DNA of 64,000 nucleotides from an uncultured Lachnospiraceae bacterium (GCA_900544685.1 UQWA01000004.1:56511-120510); one strand, 5' to 3'. Positions 9,229 to 19,646 are shown, counted from the stretch's first letter. A program made the numbers and translations. The notes: a model not told the origin generated them from the sequence alone.

Positions 9229-10629
9229 ATGGCAAAGCAAAAGAAACCTATTAGTAAAGGGTTAAAGACCTTTTTCGGTGTGGGTGATCTCGGTTTTAAC
9301 TGGATGACAAATATTGAGACTTATTACTATGCATATTTCCTTACTAATATCGCACAGTTTCCACTGGCTCTCGTTACTGTAATCCAGACCATCGGAAGTG
9401 TTATCGACGCTGCTTTATCGTGGACCTACGGAATTATGTTAAATAAGATGAAACCATTAAAATGGGGCCGGTACCGTTCATGGCTGGCAGTTCTTCCATG
9501 GGTTGTTCCGTTTCTGTATCTTTTCCAGTTTAAGAATATTGGAACTGGCGTAGGTGCAGCTGCCATCATTATTATTGGAACCGTATCAAGCCACATTGCA
9601 TGGAACATACCATACGTTGCCAATATGGCAATGGTAAACATTGCTTCCAGTTCTGCTGATGACCGAAATACTCTTTCTTCTGTCAGAACGCTGTGGACTT
9701 ATCTGGCAAGAATGACTTATTCCTACGTAGGACCTGGTCTTGTCGCATTCTTTACTGCTAAATTAGGTGAACATAACGCCTATGCAGCAACTGCATTTGC
9801 ACTTGGAGCTATCATGGCAGCTCTTTATTTCGCACACTTTGTAATGTTTAGCGGATACGAAGAAACCGGTGCTGAAGAACTGGAGCGTCTGGCAAAAGAA
9901 ACTGCATCCAAAAAAGGCAGCGGTCAGAAACAGGCCGGTATTGGCACTGCAATTGCATCCAATCCTCAGGTTCTCGGCGTACTTGGTGCTTATCTGTTTT
10001 ACATGATGTACAGCTTCTGCTTTTCTGCATTCGCAGTATATTATGGAAATTACATCGCACTGGATCCGAAATTCCTGACCCGATTCCTGTTATTCTCAAA
10101 TGTTACCGGAGTCCTTGGTTCTGTTGTGTGTCGAAAAGTAGCTAAGCAGCTTTCCTCCAAAGGAACATTCTCTGTTGCATTAATCTGTATTTCTGTACTG
10201 TACTTTGCATCCTATGTATTCAGACATACACCAAATATCGTTATCGTCCTGATGTCCATTGGTGGGTTCTTCGCAGCATTTGTAATCTCCATGACCATTC
10301 CTATGCTGGCAAACTGCTCCATTTACAGTGAATATAAAACCGGTGTTAACTGTACCGGTGCTGTTATGGGCTTCCTGAATGTACCTATTAAAGTGGCAGT
10401 TATCACCAGAGGTCTTTTCATCTCTACTATTCTGGGTATTACAGGATTCAGTCCTGCTATCGCAGTAGAAGAGGCTTCAGAATCCGTAAAAAATGGTATT
10501 GCAGTTGGTTTTACCATTATTCCGGCAGTACTTCTGTTAATTGCCCTGGTAATCATTACATTCGGTTACCGCATAAAAGACAGTGACGTTGAAACTTATT
10601 CTGCAGAAATTGCAAAAAGAAGATCTTAA
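9229..10629 (+). CDS. GPH-family (MelB-like) cation:sugar symporter
   Basis: 466 aa from the ATG at 9229, which has GGGAGGTG five bases upstream; an ATG 15 bases earlier is less likely. The protein has about twelve membrane segments and matches the glycoside-pentoside-hexuronide:cation symporter fold (FGVGDLGFNWMTNIETYYYAYFLTNI at the start, WGRYRSWLAVLPWVVP after TM2-3). Members import sugars or glycosides with Na+ or H+. It is followed after 59 bases by the CmuC-like methyltransferase gene, so the substrate may be a methylated or otherwise modified glycoside or aromatic compound rather than a plain sugar (inference). Confidence 0.85.
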   Translation: MAKQKKPISKGLKTFFGVGDLGFNWMTNIETYYYAYFLTNIAQFPLALVTVIQTIGSVIDAALSWTYGIMLNKMKPLKWGRYRSWLAVLPWVVPFLYLFQFKNIGTGVGAAAIIIIGTVSSHIAWNIPYVANMAMVNIASSSADDRNTLSSVRTLWTYLARMTYSYVGPGLVAFFTAKLGEHNAYAATAFALGAIMAALYFAHFVMFSGYEETGAEELERLAKETASKKGSGQKQAGIGTAIASNPQVLGVLGAYLFYMMYSFCFSAFAVYYGNYIALDPKFLTRFLLFSNVTGVLGSVVCRKVAKQLSSKGTFSVALICISVLYFASYVFRHTPNIVIVLMSIGGFFAAFVISMTIPMLANCSIYSEYKTGVNCTGAVMGFLNVPIKVAVITRGLFISTILGITGFSPAIAVEEASESVKNGIAVGFTIIPAVLLLIALVIITFGYRIKDSDVETYSAEIAKRRS

Positions 10630-10688
10630 TACTGAAAAGAATTCATTAACAGGAACGCAAACAAACACAATAAAGGAGGTAGTAAAGT

Positions 10689-11729
10689 ATGTTAACAGCA
10701 AAAGAAAACTTATTAGAATGTATCCGCGGTGGCAATCCTGACCGTTTCGTAAATCAGTACGAATTTGTCAGACTTCTTATGAATCCTTCCGGTCTGCACA
10801 GCCCTCGTCCAAAAAGAGGCGAACCAGACTGTAAGAATGCCTGGGGTGTAACCTACAGCTATCCAATGAATGTTCCTGCAGGTTTCCCAGTACACACACC
10901 TGATAAGGTTGTCATTCAGGATATTGAGCAGTGGCAGAAATATGTGCACGCTCCTTCTCTCGATTTTTGCAATGAAGAATGGGATATGTTCAAAGCACAG
11001 TATGATGCAGTTGATACTACCAAAGCTCTGAAAGCTGCTTTCGTAGCTCCTGGCTTATTTGAGCAGTGTCATCACCTCGGTGAAATCGTAAATACGCTCC
11101 AGAACCTGATTGAGTATCCTGACGAAATGCATGATCTGATCAAATATCTGACTGAATATGAACTTCGTCTTGCAGAACTGATCTGTGACAAACTACATCC
11201 TGACACCTTATTCCATCATGATGACTGGGGTGGACAGAAGACCACTTTCATGTCTCCTACAATGTTTGAAGAATTTTTTGTAGAACCTTACAAAGAAATC
11301 TACGGATACTATCATAATCACGGAGTAGATATTGTAATCCATCATTCCGACAGCTACGCAGCTACCTTAGTTCCGGATATGATTGAAATGGGTATCGATA
11401 TCTGGCAGGGATGCTTCTCCACCAACAATCTTCCTGAGTTGATTAAGAAGTATGGCGGAAAGATCTCTTTCATGGGTGGCATTGAAAACTGTCTTGTTGA
11501 CTACGAGGGATGGAATCGGGAAGAAATCCGAAAAGTAGTAGATAAAACCTTAGGAGAATGTGGTAACAAATACTTTATCCCATGTATTGCACAGGGCGGT
11601 CCTGGTTCTGTATTCAAAGGTGTTTATGCTACACTTGGAGAAGAAATTGACAGTTACAACTGCGAACACTTTGGCTTGAAAAAAGAAGATATCGAAGCTG
11701 CTCGTTTACCAGAGATTATCATGTTCTAA
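10689..11729 (+). CDS. Uroporphyrinogen decarboxylase-fold methyltransferase, CmuC-like
   Basis: 346 aa. It belongs to the UroD superfamily, but to the methyltransferase-like side (CmuC/MtaA type): it lacks the haem-pathway N-terminal signature of HemE and has HHDDWGGQKTTFMSP, VIHHSDSYAATLVPDMIEMG and IDIWQGCF, with His residues suited to metal binding. Such proteins transfer methyl groups between substrates, corrinoid proteins and thiol or folate acceptors, or are uncharacterised demethylases. No corrinoid-binding protein gene is adjacent. It has an AAAGGAGG site, shares the operon with the symporter and ends in a strong terminator. Confidence 0.75.
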   Translation: MLTAKENLLECIRGGNPDRFVNQYEFVRLLMNPSGLHSPRPKRGEPDCKNAWGVTYSYPMNVPAGFPVHTPDKVVIQDIEQWQKYVHAPSLDFCNEEWDMFKAQYDAVDTTKALKAAFVAPGLFEQCHHLGEIVNTLQNLIEYPDEMHDLIKYLTEYELRLAELICDKLHPDTLFHHDDWGGQKTTFMSPTMFEEFFVEPYKEIYGYYHNHGVDIVIHHSDSYAATLVPDMIEMGIDIWQGCFSTNNLPELIKKYGGKISFMGGIENCLVDYEGWNREEIRKVVDKTLGECGNKYFIPCIAQGGPGSVFKGVYATLGEEIDSYNCEHFGLKKEDIEAARLPEIIMF

Positions 11730-11740
11730 ATATTTTATCC

Positions 11741-11777
11741 AAACAGCGCCGATCTTTAAAAGGCCGGCGCTGTTTTT
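11741..11777. terminator. Bidirectional intrinsic terminator
   Basis: AACAGCGCCG pairs with CGGCGCTGTT, followed by TTTTT on the plus strand, 12 bases after the methyltransferase stop. It lies between that gene and the convergent YqeY gene. Confidence 0.9.
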
Positions 11778-11805
11778 CTGTTTTATGATTACTGTATTCT
11801 GAGTC

Positions 11806-12243
11806 TTACCTGCAAAGTTCTGCTACGACCTGATTGATGACTTTACCATCAGCCTTGCCCTTCAGTTCAGCCATGACGGTCTTCATAATCATTCCTTTAT
11901 TCTTCGTCGCAAGCACTTCTGCGAACTTCTCCTGAAGCACTGCTTTTACTTCTTCTGCAGACATCTGCTGTGGTGCAAATTCCTGCATCACATTGTAACG
12001 GAACTGATATTCTTCCTTCAGATCCCCTCTGCTCTCCGGGCAGGTATCGATCTGCTCTTTTACAGACTTCAGTTCCTTTAAGATTACCTGGTCTACCATG
12101 GATGTCGGGATATCATCTCTGCATCCTGCATCGATTCCTGCTTTTTTCACTGCGGAAACCAGTGCGGAAATAGCATCCTTTCTTGGCTTGTCCTTTGCTT
12201 TCATTGCTGCGATCATGGCAGACTGTAATGTTGCTAATTCCAT
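11806..12243 (-). CDS. GatB/YqeY domain protein
   Basis: 145 aa, matching the stand-alone YqeY family: an N-terminal helical part (AMKAKDKPRKDAISALVSAVKKA) and the C-terminal segment shared with GatB (MKTVMAELKGKADGKVINQVVAELCR). Family role is tRNA-related by homology to the tail of the GatB amidotransferase subunit but is not established. Monocistronic: convergent neighbour on the left and a divergent disrupted gene on the right. Confidence 0.9.
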   Translation of the reverse strand: MELATLQSAMIAAMKAKDKPRKDAISALVSAVKKAGIDAGCRDDIPTSMVDQVILKELKSVKEQIDTCPESRGDLKEEYQFRYNVMQEFAPQQMSAEEVKAVLQEKFAEVLATKNKGMIMKTVMAELKGKADGKVINQVVAELCR

Positions 12244-12418
12244 TTCACAAAACCTCTTTTCTCTATGTGATATTCTGAATTAAATCTATCACAGGTTTTT
12301 TATCATTTCAACAGTTTCTTGACAGGTTCCTTATTGAACTATCCAACTCTTTTTGTTACACTGAAAATGTCAGTAACATCCGCTGACTAAACCATCTAAA
12401 AAGAGAGGGAAACGAATT

Positions 12419-13071
12419 ATGAAAGTATTTAAAAAATTATCCATGTGTATCTTACTGGCAAAACCAATATTCAGGTTGTAAAGCTTTCCAAAAAATCTTT
12501 CTTTGAAATCACAACTTATGAAAAAGGCAATAAAATCAACTGTGGCTTATATGAAATGAAGAAAAACAAACTGACCCGTGTTCTGGATTACAAAAAACTG
12601 GTGAATCTGAAACAGTATGTCAAAAACAACTTCATTACCAGCAATGGCTGCTGGGGCGGTTTCCAGGCAACAAAAGCCAAGGGTAACACCATTTATCTGC
12701 GCGGATGGTTCGGAACCAAGAATCTGGGACAGGTGAATGCCTTCAATATGCCGCTTTCTTACTCCGGTAAGAACTTTACTTTGAAATCAACAGCAGCAAC
12801 AGCAGATGCAGGTATGATTCCACCTAGCAAAAACGAATCCTTTACAAGATCCTTTACTGCAGCTCAGAAAATTCAGACCTACAAAGCTGCTGGTTCTTCC
12901 AAAAAATCATTTACTATTAAGAAAAATTCCAAATTCTCTGTAAAAAAACTTGCTGTTGTAAAAAAGAACCTCTATGTTCAGGTAAAATCCGGACGCAAAA
13001 CCGGATGGATCAGATTAAATAACTCCAACAAAAAAATGGTAAAATATGCTGCCATTTCCGTTGCAGGCTAA
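12419..13071 (+). pseudogene. Disrupted gene for a secreted SH3-like protein
   Basis: A good ribosome binding site (AGAGAGGG) precedes the ATG at 12419, which opens a signal-peptide-like start MKVFKKLSMCILLA, but this frame stops at about 12481. The rest of the protein continues in another frame from about 12445 (LTGKTNIQVVKLSKKSFFEI onward) for some 200 codons to 13071, with an in-frame stop upstream at 12430. The long part is lysine-rich and ends in an SH3b-like region (KIQTYKAAGSSKKSF...GRKTGWIRLN). The signal peptide and body are thus joined out of frame, most simply by an internal deletion. A GTG start at 12445 would lack export and a ribosome binding site. Secreted function unknown. Confidence 0.6.
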
Positions 13072-13102
13072 GTATTCATTCCACATAAACTATGGGTAAT
13101 TT

Positions 13103-13150
13103 AAAAAACGATACATTCGCATTTATCTTTTATGCAATGTATCGTTTTTT
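13103..13150. terminator. Bidirectional intrinsic terminator
   Basis: AAAACGATACATT pairs with AATGTATCGTTTT through a further GCAT/ATGC pairing; T-runs lie on both sides. It can end the disrupted gene (plus) and the trp operon (minus), 89 bases after the trpA stop. Confidence 0.9.
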
Positions 13151-13238
13151 AATTCCAGGCTTTTCAAGTTCAGCAGGAAATCATATATGTTCATAACCTT
13201 TTTGAAAAGATCTTTGCATCCAGATGCATTTTTCTGTT

Positions 13239-14015
13239 TTACAGTTCCCGAATTGCATCTTTCATACTCTTGATATATTCCTTCACATATGGCACGCATT
13301 CTTCCCCGTACTGTCCACACAATTTCACGATTGCGCTTCCTACGATGGCCCCGTCTGACACTGCTGCCATCTTTGCTGCCTGTTCCGGTGTGGAGATACC
13401 GAATCCAATGGCACATGGAATGTCTTTTGCTTCTTTGACCAGTTTCACCATAGCACCGATATCGGTGGTGATCTCTTTTCGCACACCGGTTACACCAAGG
13501 GAGGATACGCAGTAGACGAATCCGCTAGCTTCTTTTGCAATCATAGAGATACGCTCATGGGAGGTTGGTGCAATCAGGGAGATCAGATCCAGACCGTATT
13601 TCTTGCACGGTTCATCAAATTCTGCCTTTTCTTCAAATGGCACATCTGGCAGGATCAGTCCGTCCATGCCGATCTCTGCGGCTGTCTGAAGGAAACGGTC
13701 GGTTCCGTAGGAATAAACCACATTGGCATAGGTCATAAACACCAGCGGAATCTGTGTGTTTTTGCGGATCTTTCGTACCATATCAAAGATCTTGTCTGTG
13801 GTGACGCCACCGCTTAAGGCACGGATATTGGCGGCCTGAATCACCACACCTTCTGCCGTTGGATCAGAGAATGGAATGCCCAGTTCAATCAGGTCTGCAC
13901 CGGCTTCTTCTGCTGCATAGACCAACTGCTCGGTCACTTCCAGAGACGGATCCCCACAGGTAATAAATGGAATAAATGCTTTTCCGTTTTCAAATGCTTT
14001 CTTTACGTTACTCAT
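13239..14015 (-). CDS. trpA: Tryptophan synthase alpha chain
   Basis: 258 aa from the ATG at 14015, which overlaps the trpB stop by eight bases (ATGAGTAA); an upstream in-frame ATG at 14051 lies deep in trpB. It cleaves indole-3-glycerol phosphate to indole. The catalytic Glu is in [17 protein letters not shown] with the Asp of FSDP, and [13 protein letters not shown] and [10 protein letters not shown] form the phosphate site. Last gene of the operon; coupled translation with trpB is likely. Confidence 0.96.
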   Translation of the reverse strand: MSNVKKAFENGKAFIPFITCGDPSLEVTEQLVYAAEEAGADLIELGIPFSDPTAEGVVIQAANIRALSGGVTTDKIFDMVRKIRKNTQIPLVFMTYANVVYSYGTDRFLQTAAEIGMDGLILPDVPFEEKAEFDEPCKKYGLDLISLIAPTSHERISMIAKEASGFVYCVSSLGVTGVRKEITTDIGAMVKLVKEAKDIPCAIGFGISTPEQAAKMAAVSDGAIVGSAIVKLCGQYGEECVPYVKEYIKSMKDAIREL

Positions 14016-15195
14016 GGATATCCTCCCCTCTGTATCTGGCGATTGCTGCACAGTCCTTATCTCCTCTTCCGGAAATGGTAATGACGATAATCTGATCTTT
14101 ACTCATGGTCGGTGCCAGTTTTCTTGCATAGGCTACTGCATGAGCGCTCTCGATAGCCGGAATGATACCTTCCGTTCTGGAGAGATATTCGAAGGCTTCC
14201 ACAGCTTCATCATCTGTCACCGGTACGTATTCTGCTCTTCCGATATCATAAAGATGTGCATGTTCCGGTCCGATTCCAGGGTAATCCAGCCCCGCAGAGA
14301 TAGAATACACCGGGGCGATCTGTCCATATTCATCCTGACAGAAGTAAGACTTCATACCGTGGAAAATGCCAAGGCGTCCCGTTGCAATCGTAGCTGCGGT
14401 CTCTGCGGTATTTACCCCTCTTCCTGCTGCCTCACAGCCGATGAGACGCACGTCTTTATCTTCAATAAAGTTATAAAATGTACCGATGGCATTGGAACCG
14501 CCACCTACACATGCCAGTACCGCATCTGGAAGTCTGCCCTCTTTTTCCAGCATCTGTTCTTTGATTTCTTTGGAAATCACAGCCTGAAAATCACGGACGA
14601 TAGTCGGGAATGGATGTGGTCCCATGACAGATCCCAGACAATAGTGGGTATCATCCATGCGGTTGGTCCATTCACGGAATGCTTCTGATACCGCATCCTT
14701 CAGGGTTCCGGTACCGGATTTGACCGGGATAACCGTTGCACCCAGAAGTCTCATACGATATACGTTTAATGCCTGACGAATAGTATCTTCCTCACCCATG
14801 TAAACCACGCATTCCATATCCAGAAGTGCCGCTGCAGTAGCCGTAGCCACACCATGCTGACCGGCTCCGGTCTCTGCAATCAGACGGGTCTTTCCCATCT
14901 TCTTGGCCAGCAATGCCTGTCCCAGTACATTATTGATCTTGTGAGCCCCGGTATGGTTCAGATCTTCACGCTTCAGATAGATCTTTGCACCACCCAGATC
15001 CTTTGTCATCCGCTCTGCATAATACAGACGGGATGGTCTTCCCGCATAATCATTTAACAACTGTGTCAGTTCTGCCTGAAATTCCGGGTCTTTTTTATAA
15101 TGTTCATAGGCTGCTTCCAGTTCAATCACTGCATTCATCAGTGTTTCCGGAATGTATTGTCCGCCGTGGACGCCAAATCTTCCTTTACTAGACAT
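14008..15195 (-). CDS. trpB: Tryptophan synthase beta chain
   Basis: 395 aa. PLP enzyme that joins indole and serine to give tryptophan. The PLP lysine is in [13 protein letters not shown], the phosphate loop in [10 protein letters not shown], and [16 protein letters not shown] is the classic TrpB1 start. It follows trpC with a gap of 80 bases, where trpF would usually sit in this operon type. AGGAGCAAGAGAAA precedes the ATG. Confidence 0.97.
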   Translation of the reverse strand: MSSKGRFGVHGGQYIPETLMNAVIELEAAYEHYKKDPEFQAELTQLLNDYAGRPSRLYYAERMTKDLGGAKIYLKREDLNHTGAHKINNVLGQALLAKKMGKTRLIAETGAGQHGVATATAAALLDMECVVYMGEEDTIRQALNVYRMRLLGATVIPVKSGTGTLKDAVSEAFREWTNRMDDTHYCLGSVMGPHPFPTIVRDFQAVISKEIKEQMLEKEGRLPDAVLACVGGGSNAIGTFYNFIEDKDVRLIGCEAAGRGVNTAETAATIATGRLGIFHGMKSYFCQDEYGQIAPVYSISAGLDYPGIGPEHAHLYDIGRAEYVPVTDDEAVEAFEYLSRTEGIIPAIESAHAVAYARKLAPTMSKDQIIVITISGRGDKDCAAIARYRGEDIHE

Positions 15196-15275
15196 TTTCT
15201 CTTGCTCCTTCTATTCTTTAACTTATTTCTGCTATATTGCCGTATATCTTTACATAACCGGTATCATCTGCCTCA

Positions 15276-16094
15276 TCACTGCATCGAAGTTCCATTTTTC
15301 AGTTCATCCAGCATTGCTTTTTTATCAGCTGCCCGCATCAGTGTCTCTCCGATCAGCACCGCATCGGTTCCATTTTCCATCAGTGCCTGTACATCTGCAT
15401 GATTTTTGATACCGCTCTCTGATACAAAAATCACATCTTCCGGCACCATACCGCGAAGTCGTCTGCTCTGCTCCACATCCACTGTGAAGTTCTTCAGATT
15501 CCGGTTGTTGACTCCCAGAATCTTTGCCCCCGCTCTCAGTGCCCGGTCTATCTCTTCTTCGGTATGAGCTTCTGTCAGCACAGACAATCCCAGTTCTGCT
15601 GCCAGCTGGTGCCATGCCCGAAGCTGCCCGTCATCCAGAATCGCACAGATCAGTAAAATGGCTGACGCTCCCAGGTTCTTTGCCTGATAGATCATGTATT
15701 CATCAATGGTAAAATCCTTTCGCAGTACCGGGATCTGTACCTGACCGGTAATCTCTTTTAAGTACTCATCTTTCCCCAGGAACCAGAATGGTTCCGTCAG
15801 GCAGGAAATGGCTGACGCCCCTGCCTGTTCGTATTCTCTGGCAATCTGCAGATATGGGAAAGCTTCTGCAATGATTCCTTTGGACGGGGATGCTTTCTTC
15901 ACCTCACAGATAAAGGAGATATCTTTCCCCGCTAATGCCTGCTGAAACCGATAGGTAAATTGTCCATTTTCCTCTTTCTTTTCTGCTGCAGCCTTTTCTT
16001 CCGCCATGTTTCTGACCGTTTCCAGTGATAACTGCTTCTTTTCTGCTTCGGTCCGTTCACGGGTCTTTGCCGCAATTGTCTCTAAAATATTCAT
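15276..16094 (-). CDS. trpC: Indole-3-glycerol phosphate synthase
   Basis: 272 aa, normal length for a single-domain TrpC; no TrpF domain is fused to it. It closes CdRP to indole-3-glycerol phosphate. Key residues: Lys in FICEVKKASPSKG, Lys of VLRKDFTIDEYM, Glu of LTEAHTEEE, and LGVNNRNLKNF and VSESGI for phosphate binding. It starts 24 bases after trpD ends. Confidence 0.96.
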   Translation of the reverse strand: MNILETIAAKTRERTEAEKKQLSLETVRNMAEEKAAAEKKEENGQFTYRFQQALAGKDISFICEVKKASPSKGIIAEAFPYLQIAREYEQAGASAISCLTEPFWFLGKDEYLKEITGQVQIPVLRKDFTIDEYMIYQAKNLGASAILLICAILDDGQLRAWHQLAAELGLSVLTEAHTEEEIDRALRAGAKILGVNNRNLKNFTVDVEQSRRLRGMVPEDVIFVSESGIKNHADVQALMENGTDAVLIGETLMRAADKKAMLDELKNGTSMQ

Positions 16095-16118
16095 GTTACT
16101 GTCCTCTGTTTTGGAGTT

Positions 16119-17129
16119 TTATGCATTACTCTTCTCAATGAACTCATCCAGTTTCTTCATCGCTGCACCGCTGTCAATAAGCTGCTCTGCCATACGTACG
16201 CCTGCTTCCAGTGTCTCTGCTTTTCCTGCAATATATAATGCTGCTCCTGCATTCATGCAGACGGCATTTCTCCTGGTTCCTTTTTCCGTTCCATTTAAAA
16301 TGGCTTTTGTAATTTCTGCATTTTCCTGCGGTGTGCCTCCGGTCAGTTCTTCCGGTTTCCCTGCTGCATAACCGAACTTTTCCGGTGTTATCTCATAAGA
16401 AGTAAATCCCCCATTCTTAATTTCACAAACTACGGTCGGACCACAGGCTGAGATCTCATCCAGCTTTTCTTTTCCAAATACCACCATGCCACGCTTTACG
16501 CCGAGGTTTGCCATAACCTGTGCCAGCGGCTCTACCAGCAGTTCATCGTAGACACCCATCAGTTCCATATTAGCACCTGCCGGATTAGACAACGGACCTA
16601 AGATATTAAATACGGTACGGATTCCCAGTTCCTTGCGAACCGGAGCCACGTACTTCATAGCTGTATGATATTTCTGTGCGAACAGGAAACAAATATTGAT
16701 GTCTCTCAATAATGTCAGACTTTCCTCCGGCTCCAGTGTAATCTTCACTCCAAGAGCTTCCAGTACATCTGCTGCACCACTTTTGGATGAAGCTGCACGA
16801 TTTCCATGTTTTGCCACAGGTACACCGCCTGCTGCGATTACCAGAGAAGACGTGGTGGAAATATTAAAGGAATTGGATCCGTCCCCACCGGTTCCCACGA
16901 TTTCCAGTACATCCATATCATGAAGAAGCTTCGTTCCGTGTGCCCTCATGGCTGCTGCAGATGCCGTGATCTCATCAATGGTTTCTCCCTTTAATGCCAG
17001 GGCAGTCAGATAAGATGCCATCTGAATCTGGCTTGCCTCTCCACTCATAATCTCATCCATCACTTTTTCAGCCTGTTCATAAGTTAAATCCTGTTTCTTT
17101 GCCAGTGCGATAATTGCTTCCTTGATCAT
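16119..17129 (-). CDS. trpD: Anthranilate phosphoribosyltransferase
   Basis: 336 aa. Transfers the phosphoribosyl group of PRPP to anthranilate. The glycine-rich PRPP loop [16 protein letters not shown] and the [21 protein letters not shown] motif are intact, and GPLSNPA follows. It lies 16 bases after trpG. It is a stand-alone TrpD, not fused to the glutaminase. Confidence 0.97.
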   Translation of the reverse strand: MIKEAIIALAKKQDLTYEQAEKVMDEIMSGEASQIQMASYLTALALKGETIDEITASAAAMRAHGTKLLHDMDVLEIVGTGGDGSNSFNISTTSSLVIAAGGVPVAKHGNRAASSKSGAADVLEALGVKITLEPEESLTLLRDINICFLFAQKYHTAMKYVAPVRKELGIRTVFNILGPLSNPAGANMELMGVYDELLVEPLAQVMANLGVKRGMVVFGKEKLDEISACGPTVVCEIKNGGFTSYEITPEKFGYAAGKPEELTGGTPQENAEITKAILNGTEKGTRRNAVCMNAGAALYIAGKAETLEAGVRMAEQLIDSGAAMKKLDEFIEKSNA

Positions 17130-17145
17130 GATCTGTTTCCCCCTG

Positions 17146-17724
17146 CTATTGTTCTTTACTTATATTTAAAAAGTTCTCGATTAATGTCATGCCTTTCGGT
17201 GTCAGTACCGATTCCGGATGAAACTGTAATCCATACACCGGATAGTCTCTGTGTTCTACTGCCATCACTTCGCCGTCATCGGTCTCTGCTGTGACCTTCA
17301 GTTCCCCCGGAAGGCTGTCCCGGATGGCTGCCAGAGAATGATATCTTGCCACCTGCATTTCCGTTCCAATATTCCGAAAAAGTGGTGATGCTTCTTTGAT
17401 CTGTACCATGGAGCTTTTTCCATGCATCAGTTCTTTTGCATAAGAAACGGTCCCGCCAAAGGCTTCGCAGATGGCCTGGTGTCCCAGGCAGACCCCTAAA
17501 ATAGGGATCTTATCTTTAAAATACCGGATCGCTTCGATACAGATTCCTGCCTCAGATGGTTTGCCGGGTCCCGGAGAAATGACAATGGCGTCCGGTTTCA
17601 TAGCTTCGATCTCTTCCGGTGTGCAGGCATCATTTCGTATCACCCGGATATCCGGCTCCACTGCTCCGATGTATTGCACCAGATTGTAGGTAAAGCTGTC
17701 ATAATTATCTATTAATACGATCAT
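17146..17724 (-). CDS. trpG: Anthranilate synthase glutamine amidotransferase component
   Basis: 192 aa class I glutaminase. The nucleophile Cys is in [11 protein letters not shown], the His-Glu pair in [14 protein letters not shown], and the oxyanion strand in [13 protein letters not shown]. It supplies ammonia to TrpE. Its ATG overlaps the trpE stop by four bases (ATGA), giving coupled translation. It could also serve p-aminobenzoate synthesis, as in many Firmicutes; the sequence does not tell. Confidence 0.95.
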   Translation of the reverse strand: MIVLIDNYDSFTYNLVQYIGAVEPDIRVIRNDACTPEEIEAMKPDAIVISPGPGKPSEAGICIEAIRYFKDKIPILGVCLGHQAICEAFGGTVSYAKELMHGKSSMVQIKEASPLFRNIGTEMQVARYHSLAAIRDSLPGELKVTAETDDGEVMAVEHRDYPVYGLQFHPESVLTPKGMTLIENFLNISKEQ

Positions 17725-19232
17725 TCGTCCAGTCCTCCCTCTGCCAGCTGAATGGCCTGTACCACGGCTTTTGCTTTGTTACAGCATTCCTGATATTCCT
17801 TTTCCGGTACACTGTCTGCCACGATTCCGGCTCCTGACTGGACACATACCTTTCCGTTCTTTTTATATGCCAGCCGGATACCAATACAGGTATCCAGGTT
17901 ACCGGTAAAGTCCAGATATCCAACAGCTCCTCCGTAAATGCCTCTCTTTCGGCCTTCCAGTTCCTGAATAATCTCACAGGCCCGGATCTTTGGTGCCCCG
18001 GAAAGCGTACCTGCCGGAAGAATAGAATCCACTGCATTCACCGCATCCATGTCTTCCCGGATCTTTCCTGATGCAGTAGATCCGATATGCATCACACAGG
18101 AATAACGGTGAACGGTACAATATTGTTCCACTTTCACACTGCCCAGCTGACTGATTTTGCCGATATCGTTTCTTCCCAAATCCACCAGCATATTGTGTTC
18201 TGCCAGTTCCTTTTCATCCTTCAGCAGTTCTGCTTCCAGTTTCCGGTCTTCTTCTTCTGTCTTGCCTCTTGGTCTGGTTCCCGCCAGCGGGAATGTGAAT
18301 AACTTGCCATCTTCCAGTTTGACCAGTGTCTCCGGTGATGCTCCCGCGATCTCCACATCATCACTGGAAAAGTAGAACATATATGGGGATGGATTACTGG
18401 TCCGCAGCACCCGGTAGGTATCAAACAGACTTCCATCTGCTTTTGCTGTCTGCGGATTGGATAATACCACCTGAAAAATATCTCCTTCATGAATATAATG
18501 TTTCGCTTTGTTGACCATCTCCGTATAACGTTCCTTTGAAAAATCCGGTGTCAGTTCTTCCTTCAAACGAATTGGTTTGAAGATGGCTTTTGCCCCGCTG
18601 TTCAGCAGCTGCTTCATTTCTTCCAGTTCTTCTTCTGCTCTCTGATAAGAGCTTTCCATATCGGAAGTATCCACTCCGGAGATCAGAATCAGCTTCTGTC
18701 GATAGTGGTCAAACACCAGAGCTTTCGTAAAAAGCATCAGATCTACATCCCGGAAGTCCTCGCTTCCTGACAGGACTTTTTTCAACGTTGGCTCTGCATA
18801 CTTCAGATAATCGTAGGAAAAATATCCTACCATTCCCCCGGTAAAAGGCGGCATGCCTTTGATCTTCGGGCTCTTATACTCTGCCAGGATCTTCCGGATC
18901 AGTTCACCCGGATGCGTCACTTCCGTATATTCTTCTTTTAAAAAAGATTCCTTCATGGACGGAGCAATCTGTTCCTCCTCCGTTCGGATCCGAACTCTTC
19001 CATCCAGACAGGACAATTCCAGAACCGGCTCGTATCCAAGCATGGAATAACGTCCCCACTTCTGATCATTTTCCGCACTTTCCAGCAGATAACAATGCTT
19101 GCTGGCTGCCCGCAATGTTCTCATAACTTCTACCGGAGTAAAACGATCTGCATAAAGCTCCCTGCATACCGGGATACGCCGATAGTCTCCCTGCAATGCA
19201 ATTACTTTCACTTCTTCCAAAGATGGATACAT
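17721..19232 (-). CDS. trpE: Anthranilate synthase component I
   Basis: 503 aa. Converts chorismate and ammonia to anthranilate. The C-terminal chorismate-binding domain shows [29 protein letters not shown] and [20 protein letters not shown]. The N-terminal domain has the LLES element ([12 protein letters not shown]) that binds tryptophan in feedback-controlled enzymes, so allosteric inhibition is expected. First gene of the operon, about 80 bases downstream of the T-box terminator. Confidence 0.97.
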   Translation of the reverse strand: MYPSLEEVKVIALQGDYRRIPVCRELYADRFTPVEVMRTLRAASKHCYLLESAENDQKWGRYSMLGYEPVLELSCLDGRVRIRTEEEQIAPSMKESFLKEEYTEVTHPGELIRKILAEYKSPKIKGMPPFTGGMVGYFSYDYLKYAEPTLKKVLSGSEDFRDVDLMLFTKALVFDHYRQKLILISGVDTSDMESSYQRAEEELEEMKQLLNSGAKAIFKPIRLKEELTPDFSKERYTEMVNKAKHYIHEGDIFQVVLSNPQTAKADGSLFDTYRVLRTSNPSPYMFYFSSDDVEIAGASPETLVKLEDGKLFTFPLAGTRPRGKTEEEDRKLEAELLKDEKELAEHNMLVDLGRNDIGKISQLGSVKVEQYCTVHRYSCVMHIGSTASGKIREDMDAVNAVDSILPAGTLSGAPKIRACEIIQELEGRKRGIYGGAVGYLDFTGNLDTCIGIRLAYKKNGKVCVQSGAGIVADSVPEKEYQECCNKAKAVVQAIQLAEGGLDE

Positions 19233-19309
19233 ATCTGAACCTCCTGTTTTTCTCTTATTTGCTGTTTACAAGATTGTTCCGCACAATGTACTCTCACAAT
19301 CTCTGTAAA

Positions 19310-19615
19310 TACAAAAACCGCCCTCGACAAAATCCTCTGATTCTGTCAAGGGCGGGTAAAATTATAATCCCGTGGTGCCACCTCGATTCACGGCAAGCCG
19401 TGCACTTTCCAAGATACTAACATATCTCTGGCAACTAACGTATGCCTTACGTCATAGAATACTCGATCAATTCTGATCTTTGACTATGCCCTCAGCGGTC
19501 CATTTAGCTGCCTGCATCTCAATCCGGCTCTCAGCACCCCGGAATCTCTGTGTGCGCATCTGCTGCTTTTATCTCCGCTTCAACGGTTTGTTCTTTTTCA
19601 ATTCAACGCTTTACC
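19310..19615 (-). promoter_or_regulatory. Tryptophan-type T-box leader of the trp operon
   Basis: On the minus strand the leader contains the T-box core GAGGTGGCACCACGGG (19368-19383), which pairs with the NCCA end of uncharged tRNA, followed by an intrinsic terminator. Upstream lies a long Stem I region; a TGG codon in AAATGGACCGCTGAGGGC (about 19488-19505) has the normal specifier-loop context, which predicts tRNA-Trp sensing. Tryptophan starvation should let transcription read into trpE. Confidence 0.93.
19313..19355 (-). terminator. T-box-controlled terminator
   Basis: CGCCCTTGACAGAAT pairs with ATTTTGTCGAGGGCG, followed by GTTTTTG on the minus strand. It overlaps the 3' side of the T-box leader and is the expected switch hairpin. 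Confidence 0.9.
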
Positions 19616-19617
19616 AT

Positions 19618-19646
19618 ACTATAGTATCAATCAACCAATTTGTCAA
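19618..19646 (-). promoter_or_regulatory. trp operon promoter
   Basis: On the minus strand: TTGACA (19641-19646), 17-base spacer, TATAGT (19618-19623), directly ahead of the T-box leader. Near-consensus housekeeping promoter; no repressor site is needed if the T-box is the main control. Confidence 0.85.

Noticed and set aside
10689..11729. Uroporphyrinogen decarboxylase of haem synthesis (hemE).
   Set aside because: It lacks the HemE N-terminal signature, sits with a sugar-type symporter and not with hem genes, and its motifs match the CmuC/MtaA-like branch.
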